Positions 24,592 through 34,523 are shown, counted from the stretch's first letter. The stretch: 64,000 bases of DNA from Enterococcus devriesei (GCF_001885905.1 NZ_JXKM01000003.1:172187-236186), one strand, 5' to 3'. A program made the numbers and translations. The notes: a model not told the origin generated them from the letters alone.

Positions 24592-25941
24592 TTAATTATA
24601 TTTTTTCTTCAAGTATAGATAGAATGGAATTCCTAATGCTGTAATCGCAATCCCGACCATCGCTAATTGGAATTGGTTGATCAATGTCATCACTAAGATG
24701 AAGACTCCACCAATAATCGCAACGATTGGAATGATTGGATAAAGCGGTACTTTGTAAGGACGAACCAAATCTGGTTCTGTTTTTCTCATTTTGATAACTG
24801 CGATAAAGACTAATGTGTAGAAGATCCAGATAACGAAGACCAACATATCTGTCAACATATCGAATCCACCGATCATCATCATACCGATGGCGATCACTAA
24901 TTCTAAAATTCCCGCGATATAAGGAACTTGGTTTTTGTTTAACTTAACTAATTTATCAGAGAATGGTAATTGTTTTTCAAGCCCCATTGTATAAGGCAGA
25001 CGCATACCAGTCATGGTGTAGCCGTTGATTGTTCCGTATACAGAGATCAAGATACCAATGGTTACTAATTTACCACCCATACCGCCGAAGATCGTATTGG
25101 CAACTTGCATTGCTGCGTTATCATTACCAGCTAGATCAGAGATATTCATTGTCCGTAGGAATGCAAATTGAACTAATAAGTAAACTACCATGATTCCTAA
25201 GATCCCACCTGCAATCGCACGAGGTAAATCGCGGGCTGGTTTTTTCAATTCGCCGGCGATATTACCGACGTGAATCCAACCGTCATAAGCAAACATTGTT
25301 GCTAATAAACCGGCACCTAATGCTGGAGCAAAACCGCCAACTGCCGGACCTGCTTCTACTGGGAACAAGCTAACCGTTACATCGCCTTGACGTAACAGAC
25401 CGAAAATGACGATTAATGCCAAAGGTACTAATTTACAAACTAACGTAAATGATTGGAACATTCCGCCGGCTTTTGAGCCTAGGAAGTTGATCAACATGAT
25501 TGAAGTTGCTGCGACAATTGCGATTGGCACTAACAGTCCTTGACTCATGCCGAACAAGTTAATGAACTGAGTTGAGAAGATGATCGCCAATGCTGCGACG
25601 TTTGCTGGGAAGTAAATGATTACCTGCGCCCAACCTAATAAGAAACTCCAGAACTCGCCATAAGCGCGTTCAATGTAACGTAGCATACCACCTGTTTCTG
25701 GGATCGCTGCAGCTAATTCCGCTCCGGTCAAGCCGGCACAGACACTGATTAATCCTCCCAAGAACCAAGATAACATATGTAAGCTCGTTGATCCTGTAAC
25801 TGCTGCCACACTTGCGGCTTTAAAGAATACTCCCGCACCGATTACGGTACCCATTACTGTTGAAAGGGCTGGGAAGAATGTCATTGTCCGTTTTAATTCA
25901 CCTTCGTGTGAACCAACGACATCTTGCTGGTTGACTGCCAT
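24592..25941 (-). CDS. APC-superfamily amino acid permease (SteT/LAT-like)
   Basis: This 449-residue membrane protein has about twelve TM helices and the APC signature near TM1, TVMGTVIGAGVFFKAASVAAVTG, and FAYDGWIHVGNIAGELKKPARDLPRAI near TM6, typical of the LAT branch that includes the Bacillus serine/threonine exchanger SteT. It follows kbl and tdh on the same strand, about 250 bp after tdh. A terminator-like hairpin lies between, so it may have its own promoter. The neighbourhood suggests threonine or serine uptake, which is inference. AAGGAGG precedes the start. Confidence 0.85.
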   Translation of the reverse strand: MAVNQQDVVGSHEGELKRTMTFFPALSTVMGTVIGAGVFFKAASVAAVTGSTSLHMLSWFLGGLISVCAGLTGAELAAAIPETGGMLRYIERAYGEFWSFLLGWAQVIIYFPANVAALAIIFSTQFINLFGMSQGLLVPIAIVAATSIMLINFLGSKAGGMFQSFTLVCKLVPLALIVIFGLLRQGDVTVSLFPVEAGPAVGGFAPALGAGLLATMFAYDGWIHVGNIAGELKKPARDLPRAIAGGILGIMVVYLLVQFAFLRTMNISDLAGNDNAAMQVANTIFGGMGGKLVTIGILISVYGTINGYTMTGMRLPYTMGLEKQLPFSDKLVKLNKNQVPYIAGILELVIAIGMMMIGGFDMLTDMLVFVIWIFYTLVFIAVIKMRKTEPDLVRPYKVPLYPIIPIVAIIGGVFILVMTLINQFQLAMVGIAITALGIPFYLYLKKKYN

Positions 25942-26116
25942 AATTTTTCCTCCTTATGGTTTGTGAAGCGGCGCTTTGCTCACTTCTTAACTTGATTTTT
26001 TAAGAACAATAGACCTTATCACCTGATAAATTAAATAAAATAAAGAATTGCTCTATAACAACTATTCAAGGCGTAAAGTCTCTGTCCGGAGATTATTCTA
26101 ACATGAGCAAAGAAAA

Positions 26117-26150
26117 AGGGAAACGTTATTTTTAACATTTCCTTTTTTCT
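26117..26150. terminator. Terminator after tdh
   Basis: GGGAAACGTTA and TAACATTTCC pair with one G-T step and a TTTT loop, with T-runs in both directions. On the minus strand it ends tdh, 40 bp after its stop. Confidence 0.75.
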
Positions 26151-26189
26151 TACTCTCCCCTCATGCTGCGTTAAGAATTACAGACTATT

Positions 26190-27191
26190 TTAAGAATTTA
26201 CTTTCCCGAAAGAGATTTTTGTTTCGACACCTTCAGCTTCAAATTTTTCTGACAATCTTTCTAACATTTCGTCGGTCATTTTATCTAAATCAAAATGAGG
26301 ATTGAAGTCCCACTCTTTGCGAGCATCGCTGTCGTCGATTGAGTTTGGCCAAGAGTTGGCAATGCCTTGACGAACGGGATCAACATCATACTTCATTTCG
26401 AAGTCTGGAATACGACGTTTGATTGAAGCGGCGATTTGTTCAGGTTCAAACGCCATCGCTGTAATATTAAATGAGTTACGATGTTCTAAACGGCTAGCAT
26501 CCGCATTCATTAATTTTACGATTCCTTCGATCGCATCATCCATATACATCATATCCATATAAGTTCCTTTATCAATGAATGATGTGTAAGATTTGTTTTT
26601 CAATGCTTCGTAATAAATATCAACTGCATAGTCTGTTGTACCGCCACCAGGTTCTACTTTATATGAGATTAAACCAGGGAAACGAACGGAACGAGTATCA
26701 ACACCATATTTTTCATGGTAGTAGTTTTCCAATAATTCGCCGGCTACTTTCGTGACACCATACATTGTTGTTGGATGCATCACAGTATCTTGTGGTGTAT
26801 TATCTGGTTCAGCATCTGGTCCATAGGCCGCAATTGAAGATGGTGCGAAGAATTTTGTTTCTGGTCCGATTTCACGAGCCACTTCTAAGGCGTTCATTAA
26901 ACCAGTCATATTCAAGTTCCAAGCAAACGCTGGACGTTTTTCGGCTGTAGCTGAAAGTAATGCTGCTAAGTGAATAATGGTATCTACTTCATAACGTTTT
27001 GCCATATCTAAAAAGTTTTCGTAGTTTGTTACGTCTAATTCCTCAAATTGACCATTTTCAACGACTGGGCTGCCTTCAACCGTACGAATGTCTGTTGAGA
27101 TAACATTTTTAACACCTAAGTCTTTACGTAATCTTTCCGTTAATTCTGATCCGATTTGTCCTAACGCACCTGTGATTAATACTTTTTTCAT
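26190..27191 (-). CDS. tdh: L-threonine 3-dehydrogenase, SDR/epimerase-like type
   Basis: It oxidises L-threonine to 2-amino-3-ketobutyrate with NAD. This is the short-chain (GalE-like) form rather than the zinc enzyme: the NAD loop is KKVLITGALGQIGSELTERL, the catalytic Ser lies in FAPSSIAAYGP, and Tyr/Lys in YGVTKVAGELLENY. A conserved segment DMMYMDDAIEGIVKLM follows; total length is 333 residues. I chose the ATG at 27191, preceded by GAGGAAG, rather than the ATG 21 bp upstream. It lies 49 bp after kbl, whose product splits the ketoacid to glycine and acetyl-CoA, so the pair forms a complete threonine breakdown route. Confidence 0.9.
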   Translation of the reverse strand: MKKVLITGALGQIGSELTERLRKDLGVKNVISTDIRTVEGSPVVENGQFEELDVTNYENFLDMAKRYEVDTIIHLAALLSATAEKRPAFAWNLNMTGLMNALEVAREIGPETKFFAPSSIAAYGPDAEPDNTPQDTVMHPTTMYGVTKVAGELLENYYHEKYGVDTRSVRFPGLISYKVEPGGGTTDYAVDIYYEALKNKSYTSFIDKGTYMDMMYMDDAIEGIVKLMNADASRLEHRNSFNITAMAFEPEQIAASIKRRIPDFEMKYDVDPVRQGIANSWPNSIDDSDARKEWDFNPHFDLDKMTDEMLERLSEKFEAEGVETKISFGKVNS

Positions 27192-27240
27192 GACTGTGAC
27201 TTCCTCTCTCATTATCCTATTTTGGTTTTAATGATCAGTT

Positions 27241-28434
27241 TTATTTGATGATATCTAATTCTTTACCGACTTTTTCGTAAACTTTGATTGCATCATCTAA
27301 CATTTCTTTTGTATGACCGGCATTCGGCATGTTCCGTACACGGCCAGTTCCTAATGGTACAGTTGGGAACACGATTGGTTTTACATAGACGCCGTTTTCA
27401 ATTAATTTCTTAGAGAATTCTTGTGCTAATTTTTCATCACCAACAATAACTGGTGTGATTGGTGTTTCTGATTTACCAATGTCATAACCAATCCGTTTTA
27501 ATTCTGATTTGAAGTAATTCGCATTTTCCCAAAGTGTTTCAACATATTCAGGATGGTTTTGAATCAAATCAATCGCTTCGATACAAGCACCCGCAGCTCC
27601 TGGAGTTAAAGAAGTTGAGAATAAGAATGGACGTGCTTGAGATTTTAACCAAGTAATCAACTGTTTTGTCCCAGCGACATATCCGCCAACAACACCGATC
27701 CCTTTTGATAACGTACCCATTTGGAAATCAATATGATCTTGCATGTGGAAGTGTTTCACTGTTCCGCGACCTTCACCCATAACACCCGTTCCGTGAGCGT
27801 CGTCTACATAAGTGATCACATTGTATTTTTCACAAATTTCTACGATTTCAGGAATCTTAGCCACGTCGCCGTCCATTGAGAAGACGCCGTCAGTGATATA
27901 CATTACTTTGTTGTATTCGCCGCTTTCAGTTGCTGCTTTGGCTTTCGCTTCTAAATCTTCCATATCTTGGTGATTGACGCGGATGATTTTTGCGCCGGAT
28001 AAACGACAGCCATCAATGATTGAGGCATGATTCAATTCATCTGAAAGGATCGCATCGCCTTTTTTCATCACTGCTGAGATTGCGCCCATGTTACAGTTGA
28101 ACCCTGATTGGAAAGCGATCGCTGCTTCCGTTCCTTTGAACTCAGCAATTTTTTCTTCTAATTTTTGGTGAATGTCTAAAGTTCCGTTGATTGTCCGAAC
28201 AGCTCCAGCTCCAGCGCCATAATGTTTCGTTGCTTCAACGTCTGCTTCGATCAATTCTGGACGAGTAGCGAATCCTAGATAGTTATTAGAGGCTAAGTTG
28301 ACCATTTTTTTACCATTGACAGTAATGATTGGTCCATTGCTTCCTTCTAAAACATCGATTGTGTTAAACAATCCTTTTTCCTTTAAATCTTCCAAATTCG
28401 TTTCTAGAAATTGGTCAAGAACTTTTGAACTCAT
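27241..28434 (-). CDS. kbl: 2-amino-3-ketobutyrate CoA ligase (glycine C-acetyltransferase)
   Basis: This PLP-dependent alpha-oxoamine synthase converts 2-amino-3-ketobutyrate and CoA to glycine and acetyl-CoA. The 397-residue protein has the family landmarks [16 protein letters not shown] near 45, [14 protein letters not shown], the PLP ring-stacking His in [28 protein letters not shown], and the Schiff-base Lys in [16 protein letters not shown] near 245. Length is typical. It is the first gene of the threonine operon, with AGGAG before the start and a cre-overlapped promoter about 110 bp upstream. Related 8-amino-7-oxononanoate synthases are excluded by the adjacent tdh. Confidence 0.92.
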   Translation of the reverse strand: MSSKVLDQFLETNLEDLKEKGLFNTIDVLEGSNGPIITVNGKKMVNLASNNYLGFATRPELIEADVEATKHYGAGAGAVRTINGTLDIHQKLEEKIAEFKGTEAAIAFQSGFNCNMGAISAVMKKGDAILSDELNHASIIDGCRLSGAKIIRVNHQDMEDLEAKAKAATESGEYNKVMYITDGVFSMDGDVAKIPEIVEICEKYNVITYVDDAHGTGVMGEGRGTVKHFHMQDHIDFQMGTLSKGIGVVGGYVAGTKQLITWLKSQARPFLFSTSLTPGAAGACIEAIDLIQNHPEYVETLWENANYFKSELKRIGYDIGKSETPITPVIVGDEKLAQEFSKKLIENGVYVKPIVFPTVPLGTGRVRNMPNAGHTKEMLDDAIKVYEKVGKELDIIK

Positions 28435-28542
28435 AACAATTCTCCTCCATACTGATTATTGCGCAATTTAAGTTGTTATTTTTATTAGCGAAAAAAGCGA
28501 ACAGCTTATTTTAATGTTTGCGCTTTCGTAATTTACACTCTT

Positions 28543-28571
28543 AGTTTATCGGCGATTGATAACGTTTACAA
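28543..28571 (-). promoter_or_regulatory. kbl-tdh promoter with overlapping cre site
   Basis: On the minus strand TTGTAA (28566-28571), 17 bp, TAAACT (28543-28548). TGATAACGTTTACA at 28557-28570 matches the CcpA cre consensus TGWAANCGNTNWCA at 13 of 14 positions and covers the -35 region, a position expected to give glucose repression. Confidence 0.6.
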
Positions 28572-29164
28572 GTTTGTGAACAGACAATTCTTTGAATTAT
28601 CATAAAACTCAAACCAATTCTAATAGATTTTATTTAATAATTGATCTCGGCCCCTTTTTAACATAACATCCAAAAAAATATTTCCTAAATGGAGAAAGCT
28701 TTTAAATGAATGATCTTTCACAATGAAACGCGAATTTATTGATTAATCCTAAAAAAATACTTATTAAATACTTTTTTAGCGGAAATATTTGAAGCTAGTT
28801 TACTCACAAAGAAATTTTGACTATCAGTTAATTTGAATAAAAAACATTTTTTCCTATCACGATTTTTTTCTAATACAATTCAAATAAAAAAGGGAAACGT
28901 TTTCATTTAAACTGAGATTTTAGCTTTTTTAGCCATTTATTTGTGAAAAACGACGGTTTTTTACACAAAAAAAGGCGTTCAAAAGGAAATCTTTTTTATT
29001 TTCTAAGCCAAATTTTGAAGTGTTGACATTAAACCATCAACTTTTTCATTTGTTTTTTATTAGCACGCAAAAAAGAGCCGTCACATGATGGACCGCTCAT
29101 CGATAGATATTTCCTTAAACAAATAGAAACGAGATGCTAGACTCCGCATCTCGTTTAGTCATTC
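28572..29164. other. Long AT-rich gap upstream of kbl
   Basis: No gene or RNA that I recognise. A second, weaker cre-like word GGGAAACGTTTTCA is at 28892-28905. Terminator-like hairpins for the aldo/keto reductase gene (minus strand) are at 29069-29100 and 29127-29156. The middle part consists of homopolymer-rich AT sequence. Confidence 0.4.
29069..29156 (-). terminator. Tandem terminators of the aldo/keto reductase gene
   Basis: The first hairpin is AAACGAGATGC/GCATCTCGTTT (29127-29156). The second, GAGC-GTC/GAC-GCTC with a central mismatch, is followed by six T residues on the minus strand (29069-29100). Confidence 0.7.
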
Positions 29165-30100
29165 TTATGGCAAATCATTTCCCGCTGCAAAATATACGTC
29201 ATACCATTCTTGCTTCGTTAACGTAATCGCTCCGCCAGCCGCGCTTTCTTTAATACGCTTAGGATTCATCGTACCCAGGATCACTTGCATGTTCGCTGGG
29301 TGCCGTAAGATCCAGGCCACCGCGATCGCATTTTTATTCGTATCATATTTCTTGGCTAATTTCGCCAATAGCTCATTTAATTCTGGGAATTTGTCGTTAT
29401 CAACAAAGACTCCTTCAAAGAAACCATATTGAAATGGTGACCACGCTTGGATCGTCACATCATTGCGGCGAGCAAACTCCAAGATGCCGCCATCATGATC
29501 GAAAGAGCGTGTATCCGTCATGTTGGTATGCATTCCATAGTCGACCATTCCTGTATGCATGATAGAGAATTGCAATTGGTTGATCATTAGTTTTTGATCT
29601 ACAACGGCTTGCAACATTTGGAATTGTTCTGGATTGAAGTTGGATACACCGAAGTGACGGACTTTGCCATTGGCTTGTAAAATATCGAAAGCTTCCGCGA
29701 TTTCTTCAGGTTCCATCAATGGATCTGGACGGTGTAACAAATAACTATCTAAATACTCGATCCCCATCCGTTTCAAAATACCATCTACTGAATCTAATAA
29801 ATATTGCTTTGAAAAGTCATAGCGCTTCTCGTCACCGGTAACGATACCACCTTTTGATTGAATGAAAAATTTATCCCGCGAGATTTTTGCTTCCTTTAGT
29901 GCTTCGCCGAAAATCAATTCTGATTTCCCATTACCATACATATCTGCTGAATCAATAAAATTGATTTCATTTTCTAAAGCTGTATCTAAAACTTCCGCCG
30001 CCTCGGTTGAAGTTAGCGCTGCCATTCGCATGTTGCCTAAAGCGATTGCTGAAGTTTCCCAATAGCTGTTGCCGATTTTACGTTGTAACATAGGGTTCAT
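29165..30100 (-). CDS. Aldo/keto reductase (YdhF-like)
   Basis: This NADPH-dependent TIM-barrel oxidoreductase has 311 residues. The catalytic tetrad is visible as Asp and Tyr in NFIDSADMYGNGKSE, Lys in FIQSKGGIV, and His in YLDSYLLHRPDPLMEP. The cofactor-binding end (GTMNPKRIKESAAGGAI) is conserved. This subgroup resembles Escherichia YdhF. The physiological aldehyde or ketone is not known. It is divergent from the Mga-like regulator and has its own terminators, so it is probably monocistronic. The divergent placement could mean that the regulator controls it, but no site is evident. Confidence 0.88.
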   Translation of the reverse strand: MNPMLQRKIGNSYWETSAIALGNMRMAALTSTEAAEVLDTALENEINFIDSADMYGNGKSELIFGEALKEAKISRDKFFIQSKGGIVTGDEKRYDFSKQYLLDSVDGILKRMGIEYLDSYLLHRPDPLMEPEEIAEAFDILQANGKVRHFGVSNFNPEQFQMLQAVVDQKLMINQLQFSIMHTGMVDYGMHTNMTDTRSFDHDGGILEFARRNDVTIQAWSPFQYGFFEGVFVDNDKFPELNELLAKLAKKYDTNKNAIAVAWILRHPANMQVILGTMNPKRIKESAAGGAITLTKQEWYDVYFAAGNDLP

Positions 30101-30282
30101 CCTCTCTGAAGAAACTTTTTACTTACCTCTAAAAGTATAGACTATTTTGAACAAATTGCTAGTGAAAAAGATGGGACAATTAATTGTCGGCCCTCCACTT
30201 ATTCCTGTCAGTATCAAACAGCTCCGGCTTGACCCTCTTTGATTTTCTCCGTATGCTAGTTTTTATAAGGGAGGGTTCCTTG

Positions 30283-31731
30283 ATGTATTCGATGCTAAAA
30301 AAAATCATTACAGAAAAAGATATTTACCGTCAAATTTTACTATTAGAACAGTTGCTTAATCACTCCCAGCTAACCGCTAAAGAATTGGCAGAAAAAACTG
30401 GAACGACCCAGCGGACCATTTTTTCTGATCTTCAGCTCATCCGCGATTACCTGCCAGAAAATTGGGAATTAGATACAGATAGTAACGGGATTCGTTTAAT
30501 CACTGATGGGAACTCGCTAACCAATGATATTTGGGAAGTGTTTTTACCTCATTCAGTAAGTTTACAATTAATTAAACAGCTGTTCTTTACTAAAGAGCTG
30601 AAGGTCTCTGAGTTTCTCGCTGAAACAGGAATCTCATACGAAACGCTGAAACGCCATAAAAATAAAATCAACCAACAATTAGCTCCTTATCAGATAAAAA
30701 TCAAATTAACAACTTATCAAGCAAGTTTAACTGGTGCTGAAAGTGCCATACGAATTTTCTATCATCGCCTGCTGCTCCCCTTCACCCATAACAATTATTT
30801 CTTTGAGGATTATTCGATTCATGAGGAGCATTATTTATATTTTTTAACTAGGGAACTCGCTGGTGACACGGCAGTCGATACAGAACAGATTTTTGGTATT
30901 TGCTGGTTCTTTATTAATAGCATTCGAATCAAGGCAGGCTGTCGAATTGATGACTTCAGCTATGATTTCAATGATTCCTTGTTTAAGCTATACGCGCCGC
31001 TTTTGCAGCAGCTCTATAAAAAAGAAGGCATTTATTTGCAAAGCTCAGATATCTTTTTTGCTTTTTTCTGCTTTTTAGAAAGTTGGAATTACGATAATCA
31101 CTTAGGGTCTCAGGTTGCTAAAATCCTTACTAATGATTATCTCTTTTTATTGGAACAAGCCCAACGAACGGTTCAGGAAATTGCAAATGAACTGCAGCTG
31201 CCTCAACTGCTAACGACTAACCTAACTGAAAATTTACTGCTGCTTCTATTAAAGTATGCCGAATCACCAGCGTTATCGCAGCAATTTCAATTAGAATATC
31301 AGGAATTGTTGATCCAGCATAACGAAGGCTATCCTAGTCTGAATGATAACGGAAGGAAACTTTTTGAGGGGCTTCCACAATTTTCTACGATTGAAGACAC
31401 CACTTATTTCGTGAATCTTTTTCTGCTTTTGAGCCGCCAAGCCATTTCATCCATTCACTCGGATACTAAGATCGTTTATTTTATTTTTCAAAGCGAACCC
31501 GCTTGGAAAAGTTTCCTTTTTCAAGAGCTGACTGATTTTCTAGGTAAACGAGTCAAACTTGTTCCCATCGAAATTTCTCAATTATCTACTGCTGAGATTG
31601 CAGAAGGGACTTTGCTGGTGTCAAACATCCCGTTGGACTCAGTAGCGATTCCGGTTTTCTATTTATCAACTACGCCAACAAAAAATGAGCTCAGTCAGTT
31701 GATTGAGCTCACCTCTAGTTCTTATTTCTAA
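30283..31731 (+). CDS. Mga-like helix-turn-helix regulator
   Basis: This 482-residue regulator resembles the Mga/AtxA/RofA group of Gram-positive global regulators. Near the N-terminus two helix-turn-helix regions are seen: QLTAKELAEKTGTTQRTIFSDLQLIRDYL (about 26-54) and LKVSEFLAETGISYETLKRHKNKIN (about 106-130). The middle is alpha-helical and PRD-like, and the C-terminal 90 residues resemble an EIIB-like fold. I chose the ATG at 30283, preceded by GGGAGGG; the longer frame begins in the promoter region. It sits alone, divergent from the aldo/keto reductase gene. Its targets are unknown, and no PTS or surface-protein gene lies beside it. Confidence 0.82.
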   Translation: MYSMLKKIITEKDIYRQILLLEQLLNHSQLTAKELAEKTGTTQRTIFSDLQLIRDYLPENWELDTDSNGIRLITDGNSLTNDIWEVFLPHSVSLQLIKQLFFTKELKVSEFLAETGISYETLKRHKNKINQQLAPYQIKIKLTTYQASLTGAESAIRIFYHRLLLPFTHNNYFFEDYSIHEEHYLYFLTRELAGDTAVDTEQIFGICWFFINSIRIKAGCRIDDFSYDFNDSLFKLYAPLLQQLYKKEGIYLQSSDIFFAFFCFLESWNYDNHLGSQVAKILTNDYLFLLEQAQRTVQEIANELQLPQLLTTNLTENLLLLLLKYAESPALSQQFQLEYQELLIQHNEGYPSLNDNGRKLFEGLPQFSTIEDTTYFVNLFLLLSRQAISSIHSDTKIVYFIFQSEPAWKSFLFQELTDFLGKRVKLVPIEISQLSTAEIAEGTLLVSNIPLDSVAIPVFYLSTTPTKNELSQLIELTSSSYF

Positions 31732-31748
31732 ACGAAACGGTTAGACGG

Positions 31749-34304
31749 CTATGAATTATTGTAGTGGCTGACCGTTTTGGCTTTTCTTTGGAAGATTCCT
31801 TTACTGATTCGTTTCTCTAGTTCTACTACAAAGAATAGTAGTAACGCATTTCCAAGTATCACTGTTTGTTGTCCTAAGCTTAGTGCTGTCGTTCCTATCA
31901 ACTGTTGACCGATAGGTAAGAAAACGACGGCGGCTTGTAGTGAAATAAGAATACCTAGTGAAATAAATAGTACTTTATTCTTCAACATACCACGATTGAT
32001 TGAACGATCCAGCCTTTCACGACAATTGATCATGTAGACCGCTTGGCCGATCACGATATTTTGTAATAGGATCGTTTGCTGCAAAGCTGCCCCTTCAAAA
32101 CGCATCGATAACAAGTAGGCAGGGATCATGATCAGTAAGGATACATAGATAATCCTAAAGAAGCTGTAGCCTGTCAAAATCCCCATCTTTGTATCTCTTG
32201 GCGGGCGCTTCATCGTATCTTTACTAGCCCCTTCAAAACCTAACGCATAGGATAGAGTAATCGTGGTGACCATGTTGACCCATAAAATTTGAATGGGGGT
32301 TAATGGCAGTGGGCGATTCATTAATAAGGCAAGAATAACGATCAAGCCTTGTGCCAAGGCTGTTGGTAAAAAGAAATTGATTGTTTTTTGCAAGTTGTCA
32401 AAAATTCGCCGACCCTCTTTGACTGCCTTGATAATCGTATAGAAATTATCGTCAGCCAAGACCATGTCTGCGGCTTGTTTACTGACTTCGCTACCTTTGA
32501 TTCCCATCGCAATTCCAATATCTGCCTGTTTTAGTGCAGGAGCATCATTGACTCCATCACCAGTCATTCCGACAACTTCTTCCTTCTTTTGTAGGGCTGT
32601 CACGATCCGCAACTTATGCTCTGGTGTTGTCCGAGCAAAGACGTCTACCTGTTCAACTTGCTGTGCCAGCTCTTCATCTGAAAGGCGATCAAGATCCGCT
32701 CCTTCTAAAATTTTTGAGGTGTGCTTTAAGCCAATTTGTTTACTGATCGCTTGTGCCGTTGCTTTATGATCACCTGTAATCATTTTTACAGAGATTCCTG
32801 CCTGCTGTGCCTTTTCAACGGCTTGAATGGCACTTTCTTTTGGTGGATCAATGATTCCCGCCAAACCAGCGAAGGTTAGTTCTGATAATGATTCATGCGT
32901 CAATGCTTCTTGCGGGCTCACTTTTTTATAGGCAAAGCCTAGTACCCGTTGACCTTTGCTGGCTAACTGCTCGCCTTGATTCTCCCAGTTGGCTTTTTCT
33001 TCCGTCGTCAAGTCAGCTTTTTCCAATAATACTTCAGGTGCGCCTTTAACAAAAATCACTTGCTCATGATCAGCGGGATGCATCGTCGCCATATATTTAT
33101 AAGAAGAACTAAAAGGAATTTTACCTAAAACTTGTTTTAGGCTTTGTTTTTCCTCAGCTATGTATTTTAAGAGTGCCAACTCAGTCGGATTTCCTTGGAT
33201 TGTTTCAATCGCTTGGTCATCTTGGGTTTTTAATTCCTGACAATTATTCATGATTTCTTTTACGATCGGCGCTTCTTCCGTCACAACTTCGGTTACAGTC
33301 ATTTCATTTTTCGTTAACGTTCCTGTTTTATCCGAGCAGATAACCGTCATCGAACCTAATGTTTCCACTGCTGGCATTCCTTTAATGATCGCATTTTCCT
33401 TCGCCATTTCTTTCACACCCATCGAAAGGATCATCGTTAAAACGGCTGGCAAACCTTCTGGGATCATCGCTACAATCAGCGCGATACTGGCAGAGAACAT
33501 CAAGTTCCAATCCATGCCGTATCTAAAGGTAGTAAAGAATAGTAAGAACACGATCAGTGCCAAAATCCCTCTAAAAATCTGTTTGTTCAATTGATGCATC
33601 TTTTTAACTAGCGGGGTCGTTTGCGATTGGATTGATTGTAAGGCTCGATTGATTTTACCGATCTCAGTATCATTTCCCGTTTCGACCACGATCCCTTTAG
33701 CCGATCCTGTCTGGACCAGCGTTCCTGAAAAAGCCATATTTAATTGATCGCCGGCAAGCACTTCCCGGTCAATGGCAGCAATACTTTTCTCGACTGCTTC
33801 TGACTCTCCAGTTAGGATAGATTCTTCGATGGTTAAGTCATGGACCTCAATCATTCTTAAGTCTGCGGGAACGACATCCCCAGCCTTTAATACTACGACA
33901 TCCCCTTGGACTAATTCTTCTGAAGCGATTTTGATTGGCTGTCCTTCATTCAGAACAGTCGCCTCTTGTCCCATCATTTGTTTCAGTCCATCTAATGATT
34001 CTTCTGCCTTTCGTTCTTGCCAATAACCGACAAAACCGTTCACGATGACGACTAAGAAAATAATGCCGCCTTCAACAAATTCTCCTGTTGCAAATTTTAA
34101 AAGTGCCGCAACGATCAGAACTACCATCAATAAGTCCGTAAAATGTTTAGCGATTTTCTGCCAAGTCTTTAATTGCTTTTTTTCTTCTATCTTATTTGGT
34201 CCATTTTTCATCAATCTTGATTCACGCTCTTGTTTATTTAGACCTTGCTTTTGTGCTGCGGTCTTCTTTAGCATTTCTGTACTCGAAAGTTTATACCATT
34301 TCAT
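31749..34304 (-). CDS. P2-type cation-transporting ATPase, ion uncertain
   Basis: This 851-residue membrane pump has the actuator motif TGES near residue 165, the M4 motif PEGLPAVLT near 282, the phosphorylation site CSDKTGTLTKNEMTV (Asp near 325), KGAPE in the N domain, and TGDGVNDAPAL in the P domain. About ten TM helices are present. It resembles PacL/CtpF-type enzymes usually called calcium ATPases. However, the M6 motif reads NMVTTITLSYALGFE, with Thr where SERCA has its calcium-binding Asp, and the M5 segment lacks the SERCA Glu. Calcium specificity is therefore uncertain; sodium, magnesium or manganese are options. Confidence 0.85.
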   Translation of the reverse strand: MKWYKLSSTEMLKKTAAQKQGLNKQERESRLMKNGPNKIEEKKQLKTWQKIAKHFTDLLMVVLIVAALLKFATGEFVEGGIIFLVVIVNGFVGYWQERKAEESLDGLKQMMGQEATVLNEGQPIKIASEELVQGDVVVLKAGDVVPADLRMIEVHDLTIEESILTGESEAVEKSIAAIDREVLAGDQLNMAFSGTLVQTGSAKGIVVETGNDTEIGKINRALQSIQSQTTPLVKKMHQLNKQIFRGILALIVFLLFFTTFRYGMDWNLMFSASIALIVAMIPEGLPAVLTMILSMGVKEMAKENAIIKGMPAVETLGSMTVICSDKTGTLTKNEMTVTEVVTEEAPIVKEIMNNCQELKTQDDQAIETIQGNPTELALLKYIAEEKQSLKQVLGKIPFSSSYKYMATMHPADHEQVIFVKGAPEVLLEKADLTTEEKANWENQGEQLASKGQRVLGFAYKKVSPQEALTHESLSELTFAGLAGIIDPPKESAIQAVEKAQQAGISVKMITGDHKATAQAISKQIGLKHTSKILEGADLDRLSDEELAQQVEQVDVFARTTPEHKLRIVTALQKKEEVVGMTGDGVNDAPALKQADIGIAMGIKGSEVSKQAADMVLADDNFYTIIKAVKEGRRIFDNLQKTINFFLPTALAQGLIVILALLMNRPLPLTPIQILWVNMVTTITLSYALGFEGASKDTMKRPPRDTKMGILTGYSFFRIIYVSLLIMIPAYLLSMRFEGAALQQTILLQNIVIGQAVYMINCRERLDRSINRGMLKNKVLFISLGILISLQAAVVFLPIGQQLIGTTALSLGQQTVILGNALLLFFVVELEKRISKGIFQRKAKTVSHYNNS

Positions 34305-34456
34305 AATTATTCCTCCATATCATTTACTTGATACCCTTAGTATACGGAGAAATAAGTTTTTCTAAGGTCGATAATTTCAGTCCTACCTGAAATAATTGAG
34401 TAAAAGAAAACTGTCCTTTAAACCTCAAAAACAGCTTCATCGCGGCAGCAAACACT

Positions 34457-34470
34457 TGGTAACGTTTTCC
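34457..34470. promoter_or_regulatory. Weak cre-like site between ATPase and NmrA-like gene
   Basis: TGGTAACGTTTTCC, read on the minus strand, matches 12 of 14 cre positions. It lies about 155 bp before the ATPase start. No promoter was fixed, so this is tentative. Confidence 0.3.
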
Positions 34471-34523
34471 AAAATAAGGTGTCAGTAGTTTTTACTAACC
34501 TGAACAATCGATTTTTTCAAAGA

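Noticed and set aside
28435-29164. T-box or other riboswitch upstream of the threonine operon
   Set aside because: No T-box core, specifier loop or antiterminator pairing could be seen; the promoter lies close to kbl and leaves a leader of only about 100 nt.
32464-32769. Plus-strand frame rich in Ser and Cys inside the P-type ATPase gene
   Set aside because: It is the reverse complement of conserved ATPase domains; composition is typical of an antisense shadow.
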